NCBI RefSeq assembly: GCF_006716265.1
Contig: NZ_VFOS01000001.1
Span: 744,001 to 808,000 of the forward strand
Direction of reading: 5' to 3'
Length of the DNA: 64,000 nt
From: Rarobacter faecitabidus
Lineage (GTDB): Bacteria > Actinomycetota > Actinomycetes > Actinomycetales > Cellulomonadaceae
The stretch's first letter is position 1, and each line of letters begins with the position of its first letter. Below are positions 56,483-64,000 of this stretch, piece after piece. A program made the translations under genes and the position numbers. The notes beneath the pieces are model-generated. The model ran no database searches. It worked only from the letters and a program-made list of their open reading frames with translations, and was not told the DNA's origin.

Positions 56483-57394
56483 GTGGCAAGCGAGACTGGC
56501 GAGAATTCGGCATCGACGGTCGGAACACTCCGCGTAAAGCGCGGAATGGCCGAGATGCTCAAGGGCGGCGTGATCATGGACGTCGTCACGGCGGATCAGG
56601 CGAAGATCGCCGAGGACGCCGGCGCTGTCGCGGTCATGGCACTCGAGCGGGTACCAGCCGACATCCGTGCGCAGGGCGGCGTTTCGCGCATGAGCGACCC
56701 GGACATGATCCAGGGCATCATCGAGGCGGTCTCCATCCCCGTGATGGCCAAGGCGCGCATCGGTCACTTCGTCGAGGCGCAGGTTCTGCAGTCGCTTGGC
56801 GTTGACTACGTGGATGAGTCCGAGGTGCTCACGCCTGCCGACTACGCCAACCACATCGACAAGTGGGCGTTCACCGTGCCGTTCGTCTGCGGTGCCACCA
56901 ACCTGGGCGAGGCGCTGCGACGCATCACCGAAGGTGCGGCGATGATCCGCTCCAAGGGTGAGGCCGGCACCGGAGACGTCTCCAACGCCACGACCCACAT
57001 GCGGCAGATCCGCGATGAGATTCGCCGCCTCACATCGCTTCCCGAGGACGAGCTCTACGTCGCCGCCAAGGAGTTGCAGGCTCCGTACGACCTGGTGCGC
57101 GAGATCGCGACCACGGGCAAGCTGCCCGTCGTGCTCTTCACCGCGGGCGGTATCGCCACGCCGGCCGACGCTGCGATGATGATGCAGCTCGGAGCCGAGG
57201 GCGTGTTCGTCGGCTCGGGCATCTTCAAGTCGGGCAACCCCGCGCAGCGGGCTTCCGCCATCGTCAAGGCGACTACGTCGTACGACGACCCGGACGTGAT
57301 CGCTAACGTCTCGCGCGGGCTGGGCGAGGCGATGGTCGGCATCAACGTGGACGATATTCCCGTTCCGCACCGGCTTGCCGAGCGCGGTTGGTGA
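56483..57394 (+). CDS. pdxS: Pyridoxal 5'-phosphate synthase subunit PdxS
   Basis: A 303-residue (beta/alpha)8 enzyme that builds PLP from ribose-5-phosphate, glyceraldehyde-3-phosphate and ammonia. The substrate Lys90 lies in MAKARIGHF and the second Lys158 in [10 protein letters not shown]. The start is the GTG at 56483 with GAGG close by. The 288-base gap upstream holds no gene. Its ammonia-supplying partner pdxT is far upstream at 31559. Confidence 0.96.
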   Translation: MASETGENSASTVGTLRVKRGMAEMLKGGVIMDVVTADQAKIAEDAGAVAVMALERVPADIRAQGGVSRMSDPDMIQGIIEAVSIPVMAKARIGHFVEAQVLQSLGVDYVDESEVLTPADYANHIDKWAFTVPFVCGATNLGEALRRITEGAAMIRSKGEAGTGDVSNATTHMRQIRDEIRRLTSLPEDELYVAAKELQAPYDLVREIATTGKLPVVLFTAGGIATPADAAMMMQLGAEGVFVGSGIFKSGNPAQRASAIVKATTSYDDPDVIANVSRGLGEAMVGINVDDIPVPHRLAERGW

Positions 57395-57927
57395 CCCACC
57401 CGCTCGATTCTTGGAGCGTCGCCCCCGACGGTGTGCGCGAACGCGAGGCTGCTCGCGTCGTGCTCATGAACCGTCGGGGGCGCGCTCTTCTTGTTCGCGG
57501 CCACGACACGGATCAACCTGACCGCTCGTGGTGGTTCACAGTCGGCGGCGGGATCGAAGCCGGCGAGGATGCCCGCGCCGCCGCCGTACGTGAGGTCCGC
57601 GAGGAGACGGGCATCGTGCTCGATGCGGATGCCCTGGTCGGGCCGATCGTGACTCGCACGGGCATCTTCGACTTCTTCCGCGAGACGTGCCGGCAGCGCG
57701 AGGTCTTCTTCGCCGTGTGGCTCGACGATGACTCCCTTGCACCCCTCGACGTGGCGGGCTGGACCGAGGCCGAGCGAGACGTGCTCGATGAGTTTTCCTG
57801 GTGGAGCGGAGCGGAATTGCGCACTCAGGGGCTCGAGTATTTCCCGGCTGAGTTGCCGGATCTCATCGACCATCTCGCAGGTGGCTGGGACGGCCGCGTC
57901 AGGGAACTCGGGGTGGCCCGGGACTAG
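57391..57927 (+). CDS. Nudix hydrolase
   Basis: A 178-residue Nudix protein. The box [20 protein letters not shown] continues to ETGIVL, carrying the G-x5-E-x7-R-E-U-x-E-E-x-G-U pattern. The substrate is unknown. The GTG at 57391 overlaps the pdxS stop (GTGA), so translation is coupled; a TTG at 57388 is in frame. The gene ends just before a hairpin. Confidence 0.9.
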   Translation: MTHPLDSWSVAPDGVREREAARVVLMNRRGRALLVRGHDTDQPDRSWWFTVGGGIEAGEDARAAAVREVREETGIVLDADALVGPIVTRTGIFDFFRETCRQREVFFAVWLDDDSLAPLDVAGWTEAERDVLDEFSWWSGAELRTQGLEYFPAELPDLIDHLAGGWDGRVRELGVARD

Positions 57928-58264
57928 GTGCGAGCGCTCGCATGCGCTCGCGAGCGCGCCGTGCGGCGGGAGCGGTAAGACCTGCGACGAGGAATCCGAT
58001 TGCGCCACCACCAGCGAGGACCATCAGAAAGCCTGCAACAGCCGAGACGCGCGCCATGGTGAATATCGAATCGACGCGGGATTCCGGCGTCAGCGCCCAT
58101 TGCAGCCCCGGGGGATACGGCTCGGGTGGAATCAGCGTCAGGCCATCTGCGCCCTCGAGGGAGACTTTGCCGAACACGTTCAGGACGTAGTCAGCGTTGC
58201 CGCTGAGGATTGGCCAAACGACCTCGCTGACGTTTGCCTGATGTCCCGACGGATCGACAGGCAT
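57899..58264 (-). CDS. Uncharacterised protein with one C-terminal membrane helix
   Basis: About 121 residues if it starts at the ATG at 58264, or 179 from 58438. A polar N-terminal part is followed by SRVDSIFTMARVSAVAGF and a membrane helix (FLMVLAGGGAIGFLVAGL), then a basic tail. I do not recognise the family. It overlaps the Nudix gene by 29 bases on the other strand and runs through its terminator. No ribosome site is evident. Another frame (58380-58180) reads TIIGIGCLS, so a frameshift near 58270 may have split an N-terminus. It could be a decayed or small membrane gene. Confidence 0.35.
   Translation of the reverse strand: MPVDPSGHQANVSEVVWPILSGNADYVLNVFGKVSLEGADGLTLIPPEPYPPGLQWALTPESRVDSIFTMARVSAVAGFLMVLAGGGAIGFLVAGLTAPAARRARERMRALAPSPGPPRVP
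57930..57951 (+). terminator. Hairpin terminator after the Nudix gene
   Basis: GCGAGCGC (57930-57937) and GCGCTCGC (57944-57951) form an 8-base perfect stem with a TCGCAT loop. It would end the pdxS-Nudix transcript. Confidence 0.68.
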
Positions 58265-58485
58265 CCAATGCCGATGATCGTCAACTGCTTCCCCGGGCGT
58301 TTCGGGGCGGGACTGCCTGCCATCGGCGGATCCATCGCGCGCGAATGCTGCACGTGACGGCTCAGAGGCGGATCGGCCATGGCGACATGCTAATCGCAAG
58401 ATCGCCAGATCGCGTCGGGTGGTAGCGGGCGCGTGCACGCCCTTGACCTGAAGTGTGACAAGCGCGTTCGTAGCTGCCAGTCAGG

Positions 58486-59322
58486 CTATTCGCTGTAGAA
58501 CGGGCGCTGAGGTTCGACGGGCGCCGCTGCGCCCCAGTTCCCGGCCTGTGGGGGTTGCGGCCCGCCCCAGTTCCCGGCCTGTGGCGGTTGCGGCCCGCCC
58601 CAGTTCCCGGCCTGCTGTGCCAGTTTCCGCTTGCGAGACGCCCGCACCGCCCACAGGATGATGCCCCAGATTAGGAACACGCTCGCGAAGAAACCGAGCA
58701 CGATGGTCGCGATGAGGGCGATGAAGGCCGTTCGCGCCTTGGCGGCAATGCCGTCGACGGTGCCCTGCTCCACAAACGTGAGCTCGAACCCGGTCGGCAC
58801 CTGCGCCGAACTCGCGACGGTCACGAAGTACGGGCCGTCGCTCGTCGCCGTGAACCTCCCGACCGGCGACAGCACCTCCTCGATGAACGTGCCCAGGCTT
58901 TCAAAAGTGGTGGGAGCCAGGTCCACTACGGCCCCAGCGCTGTCCTCTAGAACGATGTCGGACGCGCTGATGCGGTAGATCGAACTGGAACTGGAGGACG
59001 AGGAACTCCAGTCGGAGCCGTCATTGCCACGAGTGGACGTCGTCGACGTCATCACCGACGGGAAGATCACGTAGGTTCGCCCGGCCTTCAGGCCTTCGGC
59101 CGTGAACCCATTGGACTCGTCCGCCACCGCTCCGGAGGTGATCTCCTTTGGCATCGCCGCGACGTTCACGACGATGACAGCGATGAGACCGATGCACACC
59201 ACCGTGAGCGCGATGCCGAGGAAGGTGAGGACCTTTCCAAGGCCGGTCGCTGTCTTCGGCGGTGAGGGCTGCCCCGGGTACTGCGGCTGAGCTGGGTACT
59301 GGGGCGTCACGTAGTCGGTCAT
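58486..59322 (-). CDS. Uncharacterised two-helix membrane protein with repeat tail
   Basis: A 278-residue protein. A proline/tyrosine-rich N-terminal tail (PQYPAQPQYPGQP) precedes the first helix (about 29-55), an extracellular Ser-rich domain (about 60-195, with a run of nine Ser) and a second helix (about 200-225). The C-terminus has three copies of AGNWGGPQPPQ. No family recognised; it resembles actinobacterial DUF-type envelope proteins with two membrane spans. ATG 59322 is chosen since TACGAT lies 6 bases upstream, which suggests a leaderless transcript. It is divergent from the guanidine riboswitch unit. Confidence 0.7.
   Translation of the reverse strand: MTDYVTPQYPAQPQYPGQPSPPKTATGLGKVLTFLGIALTVVCIGLIAVIVVNVAAMPKEITSGAVADESNGFTAEGLKAGRTYVIFPSVMTSTTSTRGNDGSDWSSSSSSSSSIYRISASDIVLEDSAGAVVDLAPTTFESLGTFIEEVLSPVGRFTATSDGPYFVTVASSAQVPTGFELTFVEQGTVDGIAAKARTAFIALIATIVLGFFASVFLIWGIILWAVRASRKRKLAQQAGNWGGPQPPQAGNWGGPQPPQAGNWGAAAPVEPQRPFYSE
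58532..58615. repeat. 33-base tandem repeat in the C-terminal tail gene
   Basis: About 2.6 copies, starting at 58532, 58565 and 58598, encode QAGNWGGPQPP. The first two copies differ at one base. Confidence 0.88.
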
Positions 59323-59328
59323 GCGACC

Positions 59329-59334
59329 ATCGTA
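59329..59334 (-). promoter_or_regulatory. Predicted -10 of the divergent membrane-protein gene
   Basis: Minus strand TACGAT ends 6 bases before the ATG at 59322, so the transcript is probably leaderless. Confidence 0.45.
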
Positions 59335-59336
59335 GG

Positions 59337-59365
59337 CTGGCACGAAATTTCGCGCGTGCTAGCCT
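59337..59365 (+). promoter_or_regulatory. Promoter of the guanidine exporter unit
   Basis: CTGGCA (59337-59342), a 17-base spacer and TAGCCT (59360-59365). Transcription would start near 59372, just at the beginning of the leader hairpin. Confidence 0.55.
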
Positions 59366-59371
59366 GAAGGC

Positions 59372-59430
59372 GAGATCGATACGATCTCCCGGACGAGCGG
59401 TGTCGTACCCGGCCAGCGACAAGACGACCC
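59372..59430 (+). promoter_or_regulatory. Guanidine-III riboswitch (ykkC-III) with upstream hairpin
   Basis: A 7-base inverted repeat (GAGATCG-ATA-CGATCTC, 59372-59388) is followed by the conserved core: CCGGACGAG at 59389-59397, CGTACCCGG at 59404-59412, and GACAAGACG at 59418-59426. These three blocks in this order and spacing are the ykkC-III signature, in which the CCGG blocks pair and a pseudoknot forms between the loop and the GACAAGACG region. The region ends 2 bases before the AAGGAG ribosome site of the exporter gene, so ligand binding probably controls translation; I cannot tell the sign of regulation beyond the known activation by guanidinium. Confidence 0.9.
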
Positions 59431-59443
59431 TCAAGGAGTTGTC

Positions 59444-59758
59444 ATGTCCTGGCTCATTCTCATAATCTCGGGTGTGCTCGAATCCGTGTGGGCGTTGGCC
59501 CTCGGTCGTAGCGACGGCCTGAGCAAACTTGGCCCCACCATCACCTTCTTCGTCGCGGTTGTTGCGTCCATGTTCGGACTGGCCATCGCCATGCGCGACC
59601 TGCCGACATCGACGGCATACGCCGTTTGGGTCGGCATCGGCGCGACGCTGACGGCCGCCTACTCGATGATCTCGGGGGCCGAGGCGATCTCGGTCGTCCG
59701 CATCCTGCTCGTCGCAGGCATCGTCGGATGCGTCATCGGACTGAAGCTCGCCCACTAG
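59444..59758 (+). CDS. gdx: SMR-family guanidinium exporter (Gdx/SugE type)
   Basis: A 104-residue, four-helix small multidrug resistance protein. The conserved Glu13 is in SGVLESVWALAL, and DLPTSTAYAVWVGIGA fits the Gdx subgroup rather than promiscuous EmrE. It should exchange guanidinium for protons. AAGGAG 5 bases upstream of the ATG is the ribosome site next to the guanidine-III riboswitch, which strongly supports the role. It is a single gene with no obvious SMR partner. Confidence 0.92.
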   Translation: MSWLILIISGVLESVWALALGRSDGLSKLGPTITFFVAVVASMFGLAIAMRDLPTSTAYAVWVGIGATLTAAYSMISGAEAISVVRILLVAGIVGCVIGLKLAH

Positions 59759-59789
59759 CGCTCTCACACCGCGCTGTCACACCGTGCGG

Positions 59790-59849
59790 ACACCGGTTGG
59801 GGTCGTTCGACACCCGCGATATCGGGTGCTCGGGAGCCCTAACCGGTGT
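59790..59849. terminator. Nested inverted repeat between gdx and the ABC exporter
   Basis: Outer arms ACACCGGTT (59790-59798) and AACCGGTGT (59841-59849) enclose inner arms CACCCG (59811-59816) and CGGGTG (59823-59828). The genes converge here, so a two-way terminator is likely, but no T-run is present on either strand. Confidence 0.5.
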
Positions 59850-59908
59850 TTGCGGGATTCTGTGGAGGTGTCTGGTCGAATCGGCAGTGTGAAACGCGTA
59901 GAAGCGCG

Positions 59909-61882
59909 TTAGCCCACTACCTCGTCCGTGGCGGGCGCCGCGAACTGTGCCTCGTACAGGTCGGCGTAGACCCCGCCCGCCGCGATCAGTTCCGCATGCG
60001 ACCCCTGCTCGACGATGGCCCCGTGGTTCATCACGAGGATGAGGTCGGCGTCCCGAATCGTCGAAAGACGGTGGGCGATCACGAAACTCGTGCGGTCCGC
60101 GCGCAGCGCGTTCATCGCCTTTTGGACGAGCACTTCCGTGCGAGTGTCCACGCTTGAGGTAGCCTCGTCCAGAATCAGGATGCTCGGACGCGCCAGGTAT
60201 GCGCGGGCGATCGTGATGAGCTGTTTCTGGCCGATCGAGATGTTCGTGGCCTCATCGTTCAGCACCGTGTCGTAGCCGTCGGGCAGGGCGCGCACGAAGC
60301 GATCGACGTAGGTCGCTCTCGCGGCGTCGACAATCTCGTCCTCAGTGGCGTCGATACGACCGTAGGCGATGTTGTCGCGGATGGTTCCGGCGAACAGCCA
60401 CGTGTCCTGCAGCACCATGCCTGTACGCGAACGCAGGTCGGCGCGCGTCATCTTGGATATGTCCACGTCGTCGAGCGTGATCCGGCCGCCGCCCAGTTCG
60501 TAGAACCGCATGATGAGGTTCACCAGCGTGGTCTTGCCGGCGCCGGTGGGACCCACGATCGCGATGGTCTGACCCGGCTTGGCCTCGAACGACAAGTCTT
60601 CGATGAGCGGCTCATCCGGGGTGTAGCTGAACTTCACGTGATCGAACACTAAGTGGCCGTGAGTACCCTCGGCGGTGTCGGGATGGGCAGGGTCGGGCCG
60701 CTGCGGTTCGGCGTCGAGGACCTCGAAGACGCGTTCCGCCGAGGCGACCCCCGATTGGAGCAGGTTCATCATCGCGCCGATCTGGCTGAGCGGCTGCGTG
60801 AACTGACGCGAGTACTGGATAAAGGCCTGTACTCGTCCCAGGGTCATGTGGCCGCCCGCTACCTGGATGCCACCGACCACGGCGATCGCCACGTAGACCA
60901 GGTTCCCGACGAACATCATCGCGGGCATGATGATGCCGGAGATGAACTGGGCCTTGAAACTCGCCTCGTACAGCGAGCCGTTGAGGCCCTCGAAATCCTT
61001 GCGTGAGGCTTTCGTATGACCGAACACCTTCACAAGCGAGTGCCCCGTGTAGTTCTCCTCGACGTGCGCGTTCAGTTCACCGGTGTGCTTCCACTGGGCG
61101 ATGAAGTACTTCTGGGAGCGTTTCGCGATCGCCCGTGTCACGACCAGCATGACGGGGATGCTCACGACGGCGATGATCGTCAGTAGCGGTGATGTGACCA
61201 CCATCATCACGATGATTCCCACGACGGTCAGCACGCTCGTCAGCAGTTGCGCGAGCGTTTGCTGAAGAGACTGGGCGACGTTGTCGATGTCGTTCGTCAC
61301 CCGGCTAAGCAGTTCCCCGCGCTGCATCCGGTCGGTGTAGCTGAGCGGCACCGTGTTGAGCTTCGCTTCGACGTCGCGCCGCAATCGGTACATGGTGCGC
61401 TGCACGACGCCGTTCAACAGGTAGCCCTGCAGGTATCCGAAGAGCGATGCGAGGACATAGATCGCCAGGACGCCCAGCAGGACATTGCGCAACTGGCCGA
61501 AGTCAATCCCGGCGCCGGGGACCAGGTCCATGCCCTGAATCATGTCCGCCTTCGTCGTCTCCCCGGCCGCGCGGAGCTGGTCGACGACCTGTTCCTGGGT
61601 CACTCCGGCGGGAATCTGCGAGGAGATGACGCCGGAGAAGATCAGGTCCGTGCCGGCTCCCAGAATGCGCGGGCCGATCACGGACAGCGTCACTGAGAGG
61701 ACGGTGAAGCCGAGCACCGTGATCATGCCGAGCCGTTCTGGGCGAAGCAGTCCGATCAGCCGCTTGACGATCGGCCAGAAGTTCGCCGATCGCTCGACGG
61801 GCATCGCGAGTGCCGCGCCGCCGTGCCCGGGGCCGCCGCCGGGGCGCGGGTGGCGGGGCGCACCGGATTTCTGATCCGCCAT
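59909..61882 (-). CDS. Heterodimeric ABC exporter subunit (second, canonical ATPase)
   Basis: A 657-residue half-transporter with six helices (about 40-345) and an ATPase domain (about 390-640). Walker A is GPTGAGKTT, the signature is ISIGQKQL, and Walker B ILILDEATSS has the catalytic Glu. The signature reads ISIGQ instead of LSGGQ, a common variant on this partner. N-terminal residues are Gly/Pro-rich. The ATG overlaps the stop of the first subunit (ATGA). MdlB/LmrA type; the substrate is unknown, drugs or lipids likely. Confidence 0.9.
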   Translation of the reverse strand: MADQKSGAPRHPRPGGGPGHGGAALAMPVERSANFWPIVKRLIGLLRPERLGMITVLGFTVLSVTLSVIGPRILGAGTDLIFSGVISSQIPAGVTQEQVVDQLRAAGETTKADMIQGMDLVPGAGIDFGQLRNVLLGVLAIYVLASLFGYLQGYLLNGVVQRTMYRLRRDVEAKLNTVPLSYTDRMQRGELLSRVTNDIDNVAQSLQQTLAQLLTSVLTVVGIIVMMVVTSPLLTIIAVVSIPVMLVVTRAIAKRSQKYFIAQWKHTGELNAHVEENYTGHSLVKVFGHTKASRKDFEGLNGSLYEASFKAQFISGIIMPAMMFVGNLVYVAIAVVGGIQVAGGHMTLGRVQAFIQYSRQFTQPLSQIGAMMNLLQSGVASAERVFEVLDAEPQRPDPAHPDTAEGTHGHLVFDHVKFSYTPDEPLIEDLSFEAKPGQTIAIVGPTGAGKTTLVNLIMRFYELGGGRITLDDVDISKMTRADLRSRTGMVLQDTWLFAGTIRDNIAYGRIDATEDEIVDAARATYVDRFVRALPDGYDTVLNDEATNISIGQKQLITIARAYLARPSILILDEATSSVDTRTEVLVQKAMNALRADRTSFVIAHRLSTIRDADLILVMNHGAIVEQGSHAELIAAGGVYADLYEAQFAAPATDEVVG

Positions 61883-63615
61883 CAGTTGGCCTCCGATGCT
61901 TGAAGTTGCGAGGAGACGATCTCGGCGTACGTCTGCGACGTGGCCAGGAGATGCTCGTGGGTTCCGATCGCGAGCACCTTGCCGTCGTCCAGGACGATGA
62001 TCTGGTCTGCGTCAGTGATGGTCGCTACGCGCTGCGCGACGATCAGCTTGGTCACGCCCGGGACTCGCTCGATCAGGGCAGCGCGCAGTGCGGCGTCGGT
62101 TCTGGTGTCGAGCGCCGAGAACGAATCGTCGAACACGTAAAGGTCCGGGTGCTTGACCAGTGCCCGGGCGATTGCGAGGCGCTGACGCTGGCCGCCTGAG
62201 ACGTTTGTGCCGCCCTGATTGATCGGGGCATCCAGCCCGCCGTCCATCTGGGCGACGAAGCCATCGGCCTGGGCGATCTCGAGGGCGGCGGAGATCTCGT
62301 CCTCGCTGGCCGAGGCATTGCCGTACTGCAGATTCGAGCGGACCGTGCCCGAGAACAGTAGGGGCTTTTGCGGGACGAGCCCGATGCGGGCCCACAGCGA
62401 TTCCGGTTCCAAAGCGCGCACGTCCTGGCCATCGACCCGGATGCTGCCCTCCGTGGCGTCCATGAGGCGCGCGATCAGGTTCACGATGGTCGACTTGCCG
62501 GCGCCGGTCGAGCCGATGATTGCCGTGGTGGAGCCCGCCGGAATGGTGAAGGATACGTCCCGCAGCACCGGATCCTCGGCGCCGGGGTAGCGGTAGGTCA
62601 CGTGGTCGAACGCCAGCGTCGCCGGGCCGCGCGACGAGATAGCGGCACCGACGGTGTCGGGGACCGAGGTCGTTGTGTCGAGCACCTCGGTCACGCGCTC
62701 GGCCGATACGGCGGCGCGCGGCACGATCGCGGTGAGCATCGTCGTCATCATCACGGCCATGAGGATCTGGACGATGTAGGACAGGAACGCGAAGAGCGTC
62801 CCCACCTCGAGGCCGTCGCGCACCCGGAAGGCGCCGAACCAGATCACTGCCACGCTGGAAACGTTGAGCGCGAGCAGCACGAACGGGAACATGAGTGCGA
62901 ACAGGCGTCCCGCCCGCGTGGATATGTCCGTGAGCTCGTGGTTCGTCTCGTCGAACCGCTTCTCCTCGTAGGGCTCCCGGACGAACGCGCGCAGCACGCG
63001 CATGCCGGTGAGTTGCTCGCGCAGGATGCGGTTGACGCTGTCCACGAGGCGCTGCTGACGCTGGAAAAGCGGCACCATGCGCGAGATGATCAGTGACACG
63101 CCGACAAGCAGGATCGGGACGGCTATCGCGATGATCCACGACAGTTTCATGTCGAGCCGGAGCGCCATAATCACGCCGCCGACCGCCATGATGGGGGCCG
63201 AGATCAGGAAGGTCGTGCTCATCTGCACGAGCGTCTGCACCTGCTGGATGTCATTGGTCGTGCGCGTGATCAGGCTCGGGGTGCCGAAGTCCGCCACCTC
63301 GCGTGCGGAGAAGTCGCCGACGTGGTTGAAGATCGCGGCGCGGGAATCTCGTCCAAAGCGCATGGCCACGATGGATCCGAAGAACACGGCCGCCACCTGC
63401 GCGGCGATCTGCACGCCCGAGAAGATCAGCATGATGCCGCCCATGCGCATCACATAGCCGGTGTCCCCGACGGCGACGCCGCGGTCGATGATGTCGGCCG
63501 TGAGGGTGGGCAGGTAGAGGGACGCGACCGTCTGTATCGCCTGAAAGACGACGACCGCGGCGAGCAGGTGCCAGTGGGGGCGCAGGTACTTCGCGATGAG
63601 CCGGATGAGCGTCAA
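61882..63615 (-). CDS. Heterodimeric ABC exporter subunit (first, degenerate ATPase)
   Basis: A 577-residue half-transporter with six helices (about 17-310) and an ATPase domain with Walker A GSTGAGKST, signature VSGGQRQRL and Walker B LYVFDDSFSALD. Here Asp replaces the catalytic Glu, as in the inactive site of asymmetric exporters such as TM287/288 or BmrCD. The start is a TTG at 63615 with GGTGG upstream. It is translationally coupled to the second subunit. Confidence 0.9.
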   Translation of the reverse strand: MTLIRLIAKYLRPHWHLLAAVVVFQAIQTVASLYLPTLTADIIDRGVAVGDTGYVMRMGGIMLIFSGVQIAAQVAAVFFGSIVAMRFGRDSRAAIFNHVGDFSAREVADFGTPSLITRTTNDIQQVQTLVQMSTTFLISAPIMAVGGVIMALRLDMKLSWIIAIAVPILLVGVSLIISRMVPLFQRQQRLVDSVNRILREQLTGMRVLRAFVREPYEEKRFDETNHELTDISTRAGRLFALMFPFVLLALNVSSVAVIWFGAFRVRDGLEVGTLFAFLSYIVQILMAVMMTTMLTAIVPRAAVSAERVTEVLDTTTSVPDTVGAAISSRGPATLAFDHVTYRYPGAEDPVLRDVSFTIPAGSTTAIIGSTGAGKSTIVNLIARLMDATEGSIRVDGQDVRALEPESLWARIGLVPQKPLLFSGTVRSNLQYGNASASEDEISAALEIAQADGFVAQMDGGLDAPINQGGTNVSGGQRQRLAIARALVKHPDLYVFDDSFSALDTRTDAALRAALIERVPGVTKLIVAQRVATITDADQIIVLDDGKVLAIGTHEHLLATSQTYAEIVSSQLQASEAN

Positions 63616-63701
63616 GAGTGGACCACCGTAAGCATGACGGTCATTCTACGTCGCGGCGTGGGGGCCGTCCTGGGATTTTTGCTGCGGTGGGGAAATGTTC
63701 G

Positions 63702-64000
63702 CTATCGGCGTTTTGCGCGGAGCACCCCGGCGAGCAGGATGACGACGATTCCTGCGGCGGGGACGGTCAGCAGTCCCGCGCGAAGCCCGGCGTTGTCGGC
63801 GATCAGTCCGACGAGCGGCGGCGAGATGAGGAAGCCGAGCCGCATCAGCCAGGACAGCACGGTCAGGCCGGTTCCGGGGCGCAGTCCGGGGAGTTCGTCG
63901 GCCTCGTGCATGGCGGCGGGGACGAGAGTGGCGACCCCGAATCCGGCCGACGCGAACCCGAGAATCGTGCCGAGCAGGGATGGGAAGGCGAGCGCGCTGC
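63702..64000 (-). CDS. MFS transporter, C-terminal part (truncated by window edge)
   Basis: The frame enters at the right edge and ends at 63702, about 99 residues. It reads FASAGFGVATLVPAAMHEADELPGLRPGTGL, then WLMRLGFLISPPLVGLIAD and a last helix before RAKRR. This is the final two to three helices of a major-facilitator protein. The substrate cannot be told. It is about 86 bases downstream-to-upstream from the ABC gene on the same strand, so probably a separate unit. Confidence 0.82.
   Translation of the reverse strand, partial: SALAFPSLLGTILGFASAGFGVATLVPAAMHEADELPGLRPGTGLTVLSWLMRLGFLISPPLVGLIADNAGLRAGLLTVPAAGIVVILLAGVLRAKRR

Overview
The window is a GC-rich chromosomal stretch of an actinobacterium. 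The evidence is frequent GTG and TTG starts, actinobacterium-type families (DUF3145, DUF3052, an MT0933-like small protein), a phosphatidylinositol-mannoside operon (pgsA-patA-pimA), a fabD-fabH-acpP-fabF cluster next to a PucR-type FasR regulator, a homodimeric AceE, and the pdxS/pdxT-yebC-ruvCAB-yajC-secDF-apt-relA-hisS housekeeping block. The order Actinomycetales or a close relative is my best guess; nothing here fixes genus or species.

Layout. 1-1654: 3' part of dnaG (its zinc-finger end lies outside the window). 1711-2722: a strong terminator, then two decayed genes (an FMN-reductase remnant and a frameshifted TPR/Sel1-like gene) beside a CAT-anticodon tRNA. 2730-3747: two tRNAs flanking a csbD-glsB stress pair. 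4026-8285: one large secreted multidomain GH65 glycosidase. 8578-9761: def and a DUF3145 gene. 10021-21452: a nucleoside uptake and breakdown locus (binding lipoprotein, ABC ATPase, two permeases, cdd, deoA, add, deoC; convergent sugar-phosphate mutase and punA). 21517-26425: fatty-acid synthesis genes and fasR, followed by aceE (26640-29384), which makes the acetyl-CoA they use. 29807-31520: DUF3052 and rlmC. 31559-47410: pdxT-yebC-ruvCAB-yajC-secDF-apt-relA, then AbiEi-like, DUF349, metallo-hydrolase and hisS. 47422-49958: glgX and a small MT0933-like protein. 50069-57927: thrS-HIT-pgsA-patA-pimA-hypothetical, then pdxS and a Nudix gene. 57899-59322: two poorly characterised membrane proteins. 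59337-59758: a guanidine-III riboswitch controlling an SMR guanidinium exporter. 59909-63615: a heterodimeric ABC exporter. 63702-64000: end of an MFS gene.

How it fits together. Most of the window is core metabolism and information processing. The nucleoside locus should turn imported (deoxy)nucleosides into bases plus pentose phosphate, then acetaldehyde and glyceraldehyde-3-phosphate. aceE-fasR-fab couples pyruvate oxidation to lipid synthesis, and pgsA-patA-pimA uses those acyl chains for PI mannosides. The two PLP-synthase subunits, usually close together, are about 24 kb apart because the thrS-to-pdxS block follows, rather than precedes, the pdxT-to-hisS block.

The most distinctive items are the riboswitch/exporter unit, the GH65 enzyme with an inserted carbohydrate-binding module, the acidic low-complexity insert in SecD, the pdxS/pdxT block order, several genes that look leaderless, and two decayed genes next to a tRNA. 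I found no CRISPR array, insertion sequence, prophage or rRNA, and no convincing wholly new multi-gene system.
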